Positions 48,327-61,648 are shown, numbered from the stretch's first letter. The stretch: DNA of 64,000 nt from Trametopsis cervina (GCA_022385755.1 MU278354.1:248001-312000), one strand, 5' to 3'. The notes: generated from the sequence alone by a model not told the origin. Numbers and translations: made by a program.

Positions 48327-48356
48327 GGTTTGTACCGTTCACTCCACTACAGTATT
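48327..48356 (-). repeat. right terminal inverted repeat
   Basis: This 30-bp arm is the exact inverse of 47931-47960 and bounds the element on the side of the terpene cyclase gene. Confidence 0.9.
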
Positions 48357-48984
48357 ACCCAGGGTAAGCAGAGAAGAAGCGTGGACATTCTTATGAACGC
48401 CTCACACGACAAATATATATGTCTCACACGACACTCATTTCTCAACGGAACCCGGGCTGGACCTCTGTCTTCGCCTTCGTGATACTGCGCTGCCGCGGGC
48501 TGAAGTCGTATTCGTAGTTTGCCGTCCACATGTATGACAAAGTCGCTCTTATTCTTGCGCTCGGGGGCATACCTCCCCCGGACCGTTCATGACGATACTG
48601 GACGGTACGAATCCCGCGAATCTGCGCTGGCCAGTTTTAGCATGCAATAAGTGCGATGAGATAAGTGCGATGACTAAGGCCAACCTCTCTTGTAGCCTTG
48701 TGATAATTTACAGCTCTTCCATAGCAAGTCGGTCGAGCGCTAATATGTGATCAGAGATGACACATGTACATTGTCCGAGCGCAAATACGCAGCACTGACA
48801 AGCTCTCCGACAATAAGTAACACAATTCGTAGTCTAGGTCTATATACCCTAGATGCATATGTCATAGTCACGAGCCCACATCTAATCTACCGCGAGATCA
48901 TGACCACGGCTTTAAGTTCTCACGCCACAATGCCCAAGGCGCCTCTATCGCAATAGGCCAAGGATGGACGATACGCACGCTTCA
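48357..48984. other. spacer downstream of the terpene cyclase gene
   Basis: No gene is supported. A small direct repeat, ATAAGTGCGATGA, occurs twice in tandem near 48647-48675. Confidence 0.4.
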
Positions 48985-50636
48985 TCACCAGAGCGAATCA
49001 ACTCTTCTGGTATCTTCTATCATGCAAATAGCATCGAGGGCTAACGCCGTGGAAAGTCCCTGGTTTCCGATGCCAACACCGCTTTTTCCGTACTGATATA
49101 TCATGCCAGGCTCCCACGACCCATCTTCACGCTGCATGGCTGCCAACCGTCGCATGTCGACCTCGTCTCGTATACCACTCGTAGCACATGCGATGATACG
49201 CATTGCGAGAGCGGGAGCGTCTCCTGGCGCCCCGATCCGTTCTTGCAGCCGTTCTTTCAGCAACGGCCCACATGATTGTCGCAAGTTCTCGTCGTTGGCG
49301 GTCTCCAAAAGACGGCTGAGGAAGTATAGGAAAGACTCTGGTGTTACGTAGTAGCGGGTCCCGTCGAGATAAGCGCGGTATCTCAGGACGTCGACGACCC
49401 AGGCTTGGGTAGCCGAAAGCTCGGAGCCGCGGCGCTGGGAGTAAAACAGCGATAACACGTTGACGCAGACTACGGGATCTGTTCGCCTCCGTTCACGGTC
49501 GAAATACGTCTAGATTTGTGACAAAGGCGTTTGATCATAATCTGATATAGCAGCCCCTCGATGCGCACCTCGATAATATTGTCGTCGTCACGAAACTGCA
49601 ACATTTCACCCATCACGGCATTAATCACATCTATGTCGTACTTCAGCACCGTCAATGCGACGGCCGTTGTGTCAAAGTCAATAGGATACTCCAACGTTGT
49701 GAGAATCGGTTTGCCTGTGGAATAGGGGGGTACGCGTTCAGCTCTACCGAAACGACACGAAGGAAGGACATGTACTTACCCTTGAAGAAATTCCATTTAC
49801 CAACAAGAGACGGTGGCGTGATATTGATCAATTTCCTGTAAGTGTGCAATCAGCCATGGAGTACACCGAACAGGAACTTCAAATGCAACGTACTCTTGTT
49901 TCGTCACTTCGAGCAAAAGTAGCTGCGTGAAATTCTCCGGGACAACGATGCCCGTACTGGTCACGGAATCAAGTTTACCGGCGTTGGAGTTCAAAAACTG
50001 TTTACCGCGCTTGAGAGGATCGCAGAATAATGAGCGTAACTTGGCCTGCACCGTCACTTTCTCCTCGAATACTATCCCCTGCATGCCTAAGGAGCGGGCT
50101 GCCAGAACATTTTCGGCCTTGTCGTCCACAAATACCACCATCCCTGGGTCTCCGCCAATGGTGTCTAACACAAGTCTGTAGAAGCAAAGATTGGGCTTGC
50201 ACATTCCTGCGGCGAAAGATGTGAAGATATGATCAAACACGAGCCAGTCCGCCTCCTTCGTTCGTAGGAAATCGTAGTCGGGTTGCGAGATATTTGACAT
50301 AAGGAAGATGTGTAGGTTATCTGTGGCTTCGGACTTGAGCTGACGGATGAAAGTGATGAAGTCGTGGTCCACCGTCAATGAATCTCGGGCATGCGTGAAC
50401 GCGTCTTTGAGTTCTTGGAGGTCTATCGAATTCTCTGCCGTGATCTGACGGTAGCACTCTTCTTGAGTGAGCTTTCCACGCTCATAGAGGCCCCACGTCG
50501 TCGAATTTCTTATTGTGTGCAAGGTCTCGGTAGGAACGTTCGTCGACGTGGTGAGGGACCAGGTACAGAGCACGTCGCCGATGTCGAGGATGAGTGTAGT
50601 GCACTTCGGGATTGCACTGGTCGTTCGGGCTGGCAT
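48985..50636 (-). CDS. HAD-fused class II terpene cyclase (drimane/albicanol-type sesquiterpene synthase candidate)
   Basis: The N-terminal half is a haloacid-dehalogenase-like domain. The start at 50636 gives MPARTTSAIPKCTTLILDIGDVLCTW (motif I). It continues with IFLMSNISQPDYDFL (motif II), FAAGMCKPNLCFYRL (motif III Lys) and GMVVFVDDKAENVLAARSLG (motif IV Asp pair). The C-terminal half is a class II cyclase-like domain. A 98-nt intron yields PILTTLEYPIDFDTTAVALT, containing DxDTT, the proton-donor motif of class II terpene cyclases. YFDRERRRTDPVVCVNVLSL and the QW-like QREDGSWEPGMIY, followed by GVGIGNQGLSTALALDAI, complete it, with the stop at 48985. This architecture is known from fungal enzymes such as AstC and AncC, where the HAD part removes the diphosphate after cyclisation of farnesyl diphosphate. 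The product here is unknown. Introns: about 49502-49568, 49708-49779 and 49842-49893. Confidence 0.85.
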
Positions 50637-51420
50637 GTCTGGTTGGAGCTAGGGGTCTGTAGCAACTGGCTTGAGACGAGACTCCGAAGCAGTATAAATA
50701 CATCTTGCGATCATGATAGATGCATGGCAGGCAATGTAGCAACTGGACTGGACCACTCCAGGAGGTTGTATCCTACCAAGTGTCATTATCATTATGTGAT
50801 GCCATGCTACACATTGCTTACGCTGCGGAGCACCGATCCTGTGCAGGTGTGTCTCATGCGTAGTGCGATATCGCTGACCGATTCAGTTAAGCTGGCACCA
50901 TTTTCCCTGGACGCTGTCAAACAATTGGTATCTACGAAATGCAAGGTGGGCTCACGTATGCTATTATCAGTGAAGTCGAGAGCTGCGATTGGACCAGGGG
51001 TGGGGTGCGTCTTGCCTTCATAGCCGAATCGTGAAAGCGGTCTTCGGTCACCATGCTCATCTGAAGGCGTCACGTAGTGAGTCATCGCATGTAGATATCG
51101 GGTAACTGGTGCGGAGGTTAACGCAGAGCGCACAGTCAGAACAAAATGCCGAACCTCGGTAGGTGGACCCCACAGCAATGTGCAGAACTTACTATGAACG
51201 CTTCTCATAATAGAAGTACAACCTTGGTCATGAACAAGGGGTATCAGATGGTGTCATCTAAGCAGTGAGGACGGACACTGGATTCCAAAACAAGATTCAA
51301 CTGGAACCTGCAGGAGTATGCAGAGTAGCACACATTCCTTGATGCTGTTTGAGGGCTCCTGGAGGGTTTCAATTCTCCCAGCTAGCACATAACGCCTCTA
51401 GAGTATGCTGGGAAGTACGG
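50637..51420. other. spacer between terpene cyclase and dehydrogenase genes
   Basis: This should contain the cyclase promoter and the 3' region of the dehydrogenase. A TATAAATA-type element reads on the minus strand near 50690, about 55 bp upstream of the cyclase ATG. No further coding frame is convincing. Confidence 0.45.
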
Positions 51421-52524
51421 CTAAAAATTATATTTCTTTCTTGCTAACTGTTCGGTGACACCAGGTAGAATCCAGTATAACGCGTGTCCCACTCTGCTAT
51501 ACCAGTACGGTAGGAAAACGGTCCTATCGCGATTATCGACCGCTTCGACGCATCGTTGTGCGACGTATTCTTTCTTCAGCCCATGTTTGTTCGGGTCACT
51601 TTCTCGCACAGGGCCGCCATCAACAGCGGAAGCACGGAATACGCCCTCGACGGTGGAGGGTATAACAGAAGTGAAGATTATCTGTGGATGTTCTATGGCC
51701 AGCGCCTGGTATAGAAGTAAAGACGCAGCCTTTGTTGATCCATAGAGTGAGCGAGTCGGCGCCGGGATAAGGGAGGCCAGGCTTGATATGAGTAGCATTG
51801 CCGGAAACGGTGAGCTTTGCTTCAAAAGAGGTATCTGGCACGGATGTCAAGACATCTCCATCCACGTGAATACGTGCACTTACAAAGGTGACTGCTGAGA
51901 CGAGCGGGCCCGTATAATTTCCCCGTATAGCGGCATTCGAAACGTCAATGGTTCGTTGCACATCATCCGCTGAAGCTTGCTTTGCGTTGTCAGTCACTCC
52001 TGCAATCTCGAGCAGCGGCCGTAGCGCTGAAACACCGGCACAGACAATCATAGTGTCCACGCCATTCCACGCTGCAGGCAGAATGAGCACCAATGAATAG
52101 GATAAGAGCAGCTTTTCACACACCAGTCTCTAAGGTTTCCCTCAATCTGACCATGTCCTTGGCATCGGAAAAGTCTGCCAGGACACTGATTACTGCATTC
52201 TTTGGTGCCGAAGAGCGTAATTCTACGCATTCCGCTCTCACTTTCTCAAGCTCATCTTGTCGTCGGCCCACAATGCATACTTGAGCCCCGCGTTGCGAAT
52301 ACAAATGAGAGATAGCACGGCCAATACCGCTGGGAGTGTAATGATCAATCAGCAGTTTGCTCAGCGAGGCAACATGTGGTTGCTGCTTACCTACTTCCTC
52401 CTATCACGAGCACTCTTTCTTTATCTTTTGCAATGGGCCGTGTACTACGTCCATACCGCCTTAGCAAGACGACGCCTGCGAAGAATGCGGCAGCTATAGA
52501 CGCAGCAGTGGGATAGAACGACAT
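51421..52524 (-). CDS. membrane-anchored short-chain dehydrogenase/reductase
   Basis: NAD(P)-dependent oxidoreductase of the SDR superfamily, of the type seen in 3-ketodihydrosphingosine reductases and DHRS7-like enzymes; the substrate is unknown. The start at 52524 gives MSFYPTAASIAAAFFAGVVLL, one membrane anchor. Then follows KERVLVIGGSRGIGRAIS, the nucleotide-binding glycine motif (joined over a short intron), and LYSQRGAQVCIVGRRQDELE. The NNAG-equivalent is MIVCAGVSALRPL. The catalytic residues are Ser in MLLISSLASLIPAP and Tyr-Lys in LYGSTKAASLLLYQ (YxxxK). The C-terminus is VGHALYWILPGVTEQLARKK with a stop at 51421. About four introns. It lies directly upstream of the terpene cyclase on the same strand and could oxidise its alcohol product. 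That is inference from position only. Confidence 0.83.
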
Positions 52525-52808
52525 GGATGTCGCAATGCAGCCTAGATTTCCAATGATGATCGTGTTATGCGTTCGGCCTTCACAAGCCTCGGATCCTCTA
52601 CTCCCACTATTTGAACCTCCCTTTGCCAACATAATGGCCCCTTCTTCCTTCTCATAGCATTTGCTTACACTTTATAGAACTGCGAACCGTGAACCGTCGT
52701 ACAACTTCTGGCGATCTCAACTGGCAGCCCTGACTCTGAATTGTCATCGCAAATTTCACCCTAAAGCTCCAGTCTGTGACTCTTGCTTGCATCCTCCATT
52801 GCATCGCG
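52525..52808. promoter_or_regulatory. divergent spacer, dehydrogenase and MET2
   Basis: Both genes start from this 284-bp interval. A TTTATAG sequence at about 52670 is TATA-like in the MET2 orientation. Confidence 0.4.
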
Positions 52809-54268
<1,460 letters not shown>

Positions 54269-54983
54269 GATGATGTGGGTGCGTATACATCTAGATTGGG
54301 GGACACTTGTTGTAGGGACATTGTACTTAGTAGACCATACTCATCATTCTGTAGCATTCAACATTGGCGACTGCAATCCAACTTGCATGTCTAATCTTTG
54401 CAACAATACTTCCCCGCAGTTCGACGCAAAATGAAACGTCCTTACTCTACACGGGGTTTTGCAGAACGCACGTGTTTACCGCATCGCGATCTCGTACGAC
54501 CCGGATGGCGTGGAGGACTGATGTCGGTGTACGGAACGTCTCACTGCTTGACTTGAGCCGTTCTTCGTGTTTTCCCAATGGTGTACTGTATTGTCCGGGG
54601 ACAGGAAGCTGTTATGAGAGTGTTCGTCCGACGGTATCGAACGAAACGAAAGCGTCGAACTTGGTACGTCTGGCTATATTTATTCTCTGCATCAAACGAG
54701 CTGCATGATGCCTCGGACATCCCAGGGTGAACATTTGAATTTGCTCCGTCTGATAGGAAATTCAGATCTTCTCCGCCTCCATCTGAACCGTCACTAACAG
54801 CCCATGCTTTCCCCTTCCTGGCTGGCGATCATATTGCTATTGCCACCATGAAACTTCTCATGGTTGTGCAGTGCAACTCCTGCATGTTATATATACCCCA
54901 CCGTGGCACACCGAGACTAACTTGCGCCCCGAGGACGTTGCCATCACCACGTCGTTCTGTGCTGTTGACCAAAAATCTTCAAG
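54269..54983. other. spacer between MET2 and the second dehydrogenase
   Basis: A 715-bp stretch with no convincing frame. A TATATATACCCC sequence near 54889 is TATA-like, about 95 bp before the next ATG. Confidence 0.4.
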
Positions 54984-56405
54984 ATGGGTCCAACTCTCTC
55001 CGTCATAGCGCAGATGTATCCTCCGAAGCCTGTCTGGGGCGTTAACGACATCCCGGACTTATCGGGCAAGGTTATACTAGTCACAGGTATGCTCTTCGTA
55101 CGATTCATATCAGATCTCAACTTCAACTACTTGTACTATAGGAGGAAACACAGGTGTGGGAAAAGAAACTGTCAAGGTACGTACGCCAACCCTATCACTA
55201 CAACAACTTCTTAGCTATCTTATCGCATAGGCGCTTCTTGCGAAGAACGCGAAAGTGTACATCGCTACAAGAAACAAGGAGAAGTCATTGGCCGCTATAG
55301 AGGACTTGAAGAAGGAGACCGGAAATGAGGCTATTTTCCTGCCGCTCGATCTTGCAGACCTAAAGAACGTAAAGGCCTCAGCAGAGGAGTTCCTAAGGTG
55401 AGCTAAAATCATGTGTGCAACACTCAGAGATTGACTGCATAAACCAGCAAGGAGAGCAAGTTGCATGTGCTATTCAACAATGCGTGAGCACCCCTTTCAG
55501 CCTCCCCTCTAGTGACAACTCAATTCGGGACTATTTAGCGCAGTCATGGCTTGCCCCAATGAGCAACTTACAGCGCAAGGATATGACATGCAGTTCGGCA
55601 CAAATGTCATCGGTATGCAGCTAATACTACTTGTACCTTCCATAGCTCAATTTTCGCTTCATAGGCCATTGGTACTTTACAGAGCTGCTGATGCCAGCGC
55701 TCTTGGACGTTTCCCAGTCAGAGCCAGGCCAAAAGGCACGAATCATCACAACGTCATCCTCCGCCAGCTACCTGGAAACATTAAACTGGGATACGATCGA
55801 AGATACTCCGGCACGCAGAAAGGCGGCAGGAGACACACTGTATAACCGCAGTAAACACGTAAGTGTGGGCATGATATGTATTGAAAGGGGCTGCATTGAA
55901 GTTTTTGGTTCTAGGCAAACGTCATAGTCTCGAACGAGATCGCGCGGCGGTATGGTGACAAGGGCATCGTCGCGATCTCTGTCAACCCAGGTAGGACGCG
56001 AGGCAGCAACTCTCGAATTTCAGCATAGGTGACCTTTGTCTCCACAGGAAACTTGGCCACTGAGCTGCAACGCCACCTTACCGGCATCCGGGCCTGGTTT
56101 GTTGTGCGTGATCTGCCATTCATCATATGTGTATGATAACTCACACAAACTTTCTAGTCTAAAATCCTGCATCCGGCTCCTCTCGGAGCCCTCACTCAAC
56201 TGTACGCTGGCACCGACCCGAAGGCTGTCGACTTGAACGGCGGTGTACGTAAAACCTCGCACGAGTCTTCTGAATACTACCTGACATACCACTTCAGTTT
56301 ATGATTCCTTGGGCGCGAGTGGGTGCACCTCACCCGGCAACCAAAGACCCGGCTACTGCCACCAAGTTGTGGGAGTGGCTGCAAGAGCACACGAAGGACA
56401 TCTGA
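54984..56405 (+). CDS. short-chain dehydrogenase/reductase, retinol-dehydrogenase-like
   Basis: NAD(P)-dependent classical SDR; the substrate is unknown. The ATG at 54984 gives MGPTLSVIAQMYPPKPVWG, then DIPDLSGKVILVTG. An intron (55087-55141) splits the cofactor motif, which resumes GGNTGVGKETVK, giving TGxxxGxG. It continues with AKVYIATRNKEKSLAAIEDL, FLPLDLADLKNV, a NNAG-type turn at LHVLFNNAG over an intron, and YDMQFGTNVIG. Catalytic Ser lies in RIITTSSSASYLE, and the Tyr-Lys pair in LYNRSKHANVIVSNEIARRY (YxxxK). VNPGNLATELQRHL and PATATKLWEWLQEHTKDI close the protein, with a stop at 56405. About seven introns. It resembles the fungal WW-oxidoreductase/retinol dehydrogenase group. Confidence 0.88.
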
Positions 56406-56663
56406 TTTGTGTGACGATACCCTAATGCTCGTCGTTCCGGCGCAAGTAGCTTACCTGCTATGTCCACCATTATAGAAGTATGTAGCTATGTAACATCTTT
56501 AAGAGCAACGATACCATTGTCCATGACGCAGACTTAAATTATACTTGGTCTGCTACGCACAAGTTACCTCCCAGGTCCACACCCTACAGAAGCTACACAA
56601 CGACCATAAAGGAAAAATCTTTCGAATGACGAGAGAATTACTAGGATTTGAGATGCTTCGGCT

Positions 56664-58914
56664 CTATTCATGCTCGTGCGCATCTCCATTCGCCGGATGT
56701 TCGACGATAGTGGGCACGGAGGGAGTCTCAGCTGTCGTCTCCCGAGCTGTAGACTGTGGTGCATCATACACAGCAGCCAGAACAGATGAATTAATATAGG
56801 ACTCTGAGAACGAGCTGGGTCCTACGTTGGCAGCACGGAGAAGGGGTGTGCGCTCTCCGTCAGTCACGGAGCCTGCCCGACCGTTACGGCTTTCAATGAT
56901 GCTGGAGGGTCAAGAAAAGTTCACGTGAATGGTCACGTTGTAACAAGCGGCCTCGCAACTCACCCCCGCATAACAGTAGCGTCCTTCGTCCGGCTGGCAC
57001 GCTTTTTGCTGTGGTTGTCTTCGTACCTGTCAGTCTCGTCGATGATTTCTTCAGCGATAATCTCTTCGATGATGTCTGCGAAGAATGAGTGATTACGCGC
57101 CATTGTGACTTCGCATCTGCGTACCTTCGAGGGTTATGATACCAATAGCACCACCTTCTTTACCAGGGGTGGTGCTGATCAACAGAAGATGTGCACGGCC
57201 GGTTTGGCTATCCCAAATTAAATTAGTAGCAACCAGGTGACGGTGCCGATACATACAAGTAGTCCAGCGCTTGGAAGCAGTTAATCGTTGGGTCGGCCTC
57301 CGGCAGGATTGACAAAGGGAAGGTAGAAACCGGCAATGCAGAGCTAGTGTCGTAGATAGAGAGCTAGCGTCGGATTGATGGTGTATTGAGTACCGGGCTC
57401 GATTCAGATATGTTCATCTCGGCTTACCTTCTTCAGAAGCAATATCCCCACGAACGCCAGCGGCCTGCCCGGCATATGTACCGGAATACGCGAATATCCA
57501 CTGCGCAAGCTACGAATTGGTCCATCATGAGAATGAATGTGTGCTATAACAATTAAGATCGTGGAAAACGTACAGTTTGCTGACGGTTTCGTAGTCCAGG
57601 AGAGCGTCTGAACTGATCGTCACAACATCCTAAACGGAAGGTGCTTGAGTAATGTCATGGGGAAATCACAGAATATCGAAGGACCTTCATTGGGGTCATT
57701 AGAGTAGCGACCTTCTTGGTGCTGAGTTCCAATACGCCGTTCAGTATGCTAATCTCATCATCCCCAAGGGGCTCTTCTCCCTGTCTGTGAAATTGGAGGA
57801 ATGTTCTGCGAGGACATATCGATTAGGGGGGCCACATGGACTCAGGCGCGAACAGAACGTACTTCAGTTCGGCCTTTTTGTAAGTGTGGGCCTCATTAGC
57901 ACCCAGAACCCAGTCAAGTAGCTTTGCCACCGGCCAGGCGATGGGAGCTGAGAGACGATTAGGTTGCTTATACCGGCAGAGTCTGTTTACTTACCAAAGA
58001 GATACATCAAGGAGAGCACTAGAGGTGCACACTTTGACCCTATGGTAAGTCCGTAGCGGACACTTACTGCCTGAGGGATAATCCTGATAGGGGTTTGTTG
58101 AATGCTTTGTGGTACCAATTGTAACTCACTCACTCGCTGCATTCATGGTCCACAGAGTTAGTAGTAGCTCGCAAGACATCGTATGAAGACATACCCAAAT
58201 ATAACTAATTCACAATCAGTACGATGGAGTCATCTCACAGATGAGCATACTCACCAATCATAGCGGTGGATATGGCAATGGCTGGAATACCCCCGCCTAG
58301 CTGTGAACGGTTACGACATCTGAACAAAGGTAAGGAGAAGCGGACGTACCGCGTCATCTAAGAAAATAGGCAAACTCTCGTTGACTATCTACATCATCGT
58401 TATTGCGGTCATTGTGAAATATGAATATAGTGTATGCGTACCACATTACCCAGCAACAGCACTACGAGTACCCAGTGGCGCCCTTTGTTCAGAAGGCGTA
58501 GGACTGCACCCCGCTTGTGAGTAGACCAGGTTGGTATGCAGAATGGACGTACCCTTCACGGCGTTTTGGCGTTCGGTGGGATTCTCCGACGCAGAGGACA
58601 GTACACGCAGGTGAAGCTCGTCCAGACCCATCAACCCTAGAGTCAAGCTAAGACCTGTCATTGGACGACATTCTTGATATTGGAGACCATAAATTTACTC
58701 ACCCAGCAAACATACCACCAGCAAGAACTAGAGCGGTACTAATGACGATCTTCCACCAAAATTCAGAGGACCCTGGAGGTAGACCATGGTTTCCGTGGCC
58801 ATGCTTCTTATGAGGAGTCTCTGGGTCTGTGTCTTTGAATAAAGGAGACGCGTATACGCGGCAGACTATCGAGAAGAGCGTGACCAGTCGCATCCGCGCA
58901 AGTGAGTACGACAT
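56664..58914 (-). CDS. CNNM/Mam3-type membrane protein (DUF21 plus CBS)
   Basis: Vacuolar or plasma-membrane protein linked to divalent-metal (Mg/Mn) homeostasis in yeast Mam3. The start at 58914 gives MSYSLARMRLVTLFSIVCRVYASP, then a His-rich stretch (HKKHGHGNHG) and WWKIVISTALVLAGGMFAG. After an intron comes LTLGLMGLDELHLRVLSSA, the DUF21 opening motif (GLxLGLM). Further exons give RHWVLVVLLLGNV, NESLPIFLDD and GGGIPAIAISTAMIV, all DUF21. The CBS region follows in many small exons (about 57950-57000). The last exon (MTDGERTPLLRAANVGPSSF and on) is Ser/acidic with a stop at 56664. More than ten short introns make inner joins uncertain. It is convergent with the dehydrogenase gene and divergent from TRM2. 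Confidence 0.85.
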
Positions 58915-59545
58915 TGTGGTTGTAAGACGAAGAGGACTCGTCGGTTCTTTTCATGTGTCTGGGTCCGCTGTTCACTTTCGTCAACACCGAGGCGCGCATT
59001 GGATCTCAGATCTTGCGTCATGCCAGGCCATTGCGGGCAATCAAGTTCGTCACACTAGCTAATCACAACGGCTCATTATCCACGTTCATTGATGCGGTTT
59101 CCGTGGCACATAATGCAGCACATGGCGTCATAAATAAAAATACAACGGTTCCTTGATGATGCAGTCACTCAGAACTCGTAGGAGAATAGTTCTCTTCCAA
59201 GTTTCTACGCCCTCGTTGGAGTCGTTCAATATTAATACTCATAATGTCGTTCTCGACCTGCACGAGCATATCACTTGCCAACGTGCATCCCAGTCTCCCG
59301 AGCAGCAGGATTGAGGTCTGGGTGCAATGAGAGCCGGTCCGGTAGGGGCCGTCACTAGGCGCATCAATTTTCCACGTGGCTGCAGCGATCAGGATTTTTG
59401 AGGGAGCAGCCATCAACGGCCTTGCTCGTCGAGTGGAATGCTTTGGATTACAAGCTTGCGACACATCCTGCCACGGCATCCAGTGTCGACAGCTGTTTTC
59501 ACAAGAAGAGCATATCGTATTGTTCTTCCCCCAGACCGCACTATC
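58915..59545. promoter_or_regulatory. divergent spacer, CNNM-type gene and TRM2
   Basis: Contains the two promoters. Minus-strand and plus-strand frames here have no motifs and run into the TRM2 coding region in the wrong frame. No repeat seen. Confidence 0.4.
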
Positions 59546-61648
59546 ATGGATGCTCTGCAGCACGTCAGATCCCGTTCTCCTAGTCCTCCGCACAAGAAAC
59601 CTCGCCTGGACTCTCCGAAGCATATTGAGGCGACAGGAGGAGCCGAGACTGAAGACGCGTTACTTGATCGTCCGACGGATGCCATGGTGCTGCAGGCGGA
59701 GTCGTCCAAGAAGCAGGGCAAGAAACGAGGCGCAAGAAAACCCAAGAACAAACTTCCCGAACCGTACTCCAATGAGGATGTTGTACACCGGGACGTCGTT
59801 GCTCTGTTGGGAGAAGACGTTGTAAACAGCATCATGGCGGAGGGGAAGGACTGGACTTCACCCTTCCAGATGAGAGAAGAAGTCCAACTCACCGTTTCAG
59901 CGCTTTCGTCCAATGGTGAGCAATTTCAATGCTGGAATCTCTCAGCTCTTGATTCTCACTCAAAGCGATTCGCGTGATATAATAATACGCACAGGCTGGT
60001 TTGGCCTAGCTCCTGCCGTCGAATGTACCGCTCGCGCTGTGCCAAAGCAGCCATGAGCGATCGCGCCTTCTGGGCACTATTCATTGTGTTATTATTGCTT
60101 GGATTGCTCACCAGTTTCTAGGTGAATCGTTGTCTATAGCCCCAGAACCTCATCCTCCATGGGTCATCCTTACACCTTTCGCGCTACCTGGCGAAGTCAT
60201 CCGAGCGCGCGTATACCGACATTCGCAATTGCACTCATACGCGGACCTCATCGAGGTCGTCCAACCCAATACCGAAATGAGAGACGATAGTCGCGTGCAA
60301 TGCAAGTACTTTGGAAAGTGCGCTGGCTGTCAATATCAGGTCCGTCGTTTTCTATTTTGCGACGCTGTCGGACGGCTGACGGAGTGTTGCCTTAGATGCT
60401 TTCATACGAGACTCAGCTCGACCTCAAACGAAACGTCATCGTAAAGGCGTACAACAATTTCTCAAGTACGTAATGCGGAGTACCTTCCTCTCGCAGGAAT
60501 TAACTATACAGCTCAGGCTTACCATCGTCGTCGGTACCTGAGATACTTCCGACCATCGGCTCGCCACTGCAATACGGATATCGTACAAAACTAACACCGC
60601 ATTTCGATCGGCCCGCCAAGAAGTTCAAGCAGCATGGCAGCGCGAACGGTTCCAAACCCGACTGGTTTAATGTCGGATTCAACCAAATTGGAACGCGGAC
60701 TGTCATGGACATTGAGGCGAGTCATGCATTTCGTCATATGGATGTTACTTACGTCCATGTCCAGGAATGCCCCATCGCAACGCCTGTTCTGAACAAGGCT
60801 TTGGGACCTATACGGGAAAATATTTTTAAGTATGTGTATGTTTTAAATATGAATTGTGAAGTGCTAATCGGGCTTCCAGCAACTTGTCCACTTACAAGAA
60901 AGGTGTATCGCTTCTACTTCGAGAATCTATAGAAATATCTCCAAAGGAAGCCCCCACTGACGCAAAACCCGATGAATCCTCTGACAACCTTGTCTGCGTC
61001 ACAAATCATCGAGAGACGGTCCGGGAACGTGTGGGCGACATGCTGTTCGAATACACGGCTGGCTCTTTCTTCCAAAACAACAACTCAGTTCTTGTGCCCC
61101 TCACATCCTACGTCAGAGATGCGGTATTCGCATGCGACCCACCCCTAGACCCACGCCCGACCCACCTCGTCGATGCGTATTGCGGAAGCGGACTATTTGC
61201 CATCACATTATCTCCGCACTTCGAGAAGGTCGCTGGTATCGAACTCTCGTCGGAGTCCATAGCATGTGCAACGAAGAACGCCAAGCTCAACAACCTCCCC
61301 GAGGGTAAATGCTCTTTCCTCGAAGGCGACGCGGCGAACATATTCTCGACGGTCCAAGATTTTCCACGCGACAAGACCGTCCTGATTATCGATCCCCCTA
61401 GGAAAGGCTCTGACGAGAAGTTTATCGACCAGTTGATCAAGTTTGGCTGCCAGACTGTCGTCTATGTCAGCTGCAATGTGCACACGCAGGCGAGGGACGT
61501 TGGCATGATACTGCAGAAAAGCGAGGCAGCGATGGAAGGGCGCAAATATGTCTTGGATACAGTACGAGGATTCGATCTTTTCCCTCAGACGGCGCACGTA
61601 GAGTCCGTAGCAGTGCTGCGATTAGTAGAATCGTCTCCCGTCTCCTAG
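59546..61648 (+). CDS. TRM2: tRNA (uracil-5-)-methyltransferase, TRM2 type
   Basis: Forms 5-methyluridine at position 54 of tRNA with S-adenosylmethionine. The ATG at 59546 gives MDALQHVRSRSPSPPHKKPR, a basic N-terminus with nuclear-localisation character. A TRAM-like part follows (PWVILTPFALPGEVIRARVY), then the cluster-like cysteines CKYFGKCAGCQYQ. Further exons give LPTIGSPLQYGYRTKLTPHF and WFNVGFNQIGTRTVMDIEEC. The methyltransferase domain has YTAGSFFQNNNSVL, HLVDAYCGSGLFAITL (SAM motif I, about 61163) and GIELSSESIACATKNA. It continues with VLIIDPPRKGSDEKF (DPPR) and VVYVSCNVHTQARDV (catalytic Cys), then GFDLFPQTAHVESVAVL with the Glu base. About five introns. The stop is at 61648, 73 bp from the end of the convergent D-lactate dehydrogenase gene. 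Confidence 0.94.

Larger units (their letters stand above)
47931..48356. mobile_element. MITE-like element with 30-bp perfect terminal inverted repeats
   Basis: The bases 47931-47960 and the reverse complement of 48327-48356 are identical over all 30 positions, starting AATACTGTAGTGGAG and ending GGTACAAACC. The 426-bp interior has no coding capacity for a transposase, so this would be a non-autonomous DNA transposon. Internal sub-repeats are present: a direct pair CGCGTAAC..GGTTTGTA (about 48011-48034 and 48264-48280), and several ACAAACCGT/ACAAACTGT copies. The flanks show TTA or TA next to both ends, but the exact target duplication cannot be fixed, because the terminal bases themselves are A/T. 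I do not recognise the superfamily. Confidence 0.8.

Noticed and set aside
50391..51023. 210-codon plus-strand open frame
   Set aside because: It overlaps the HAD domain coding exon on the opposite strand and continues into spacer; the minus strand has clear family motifs.
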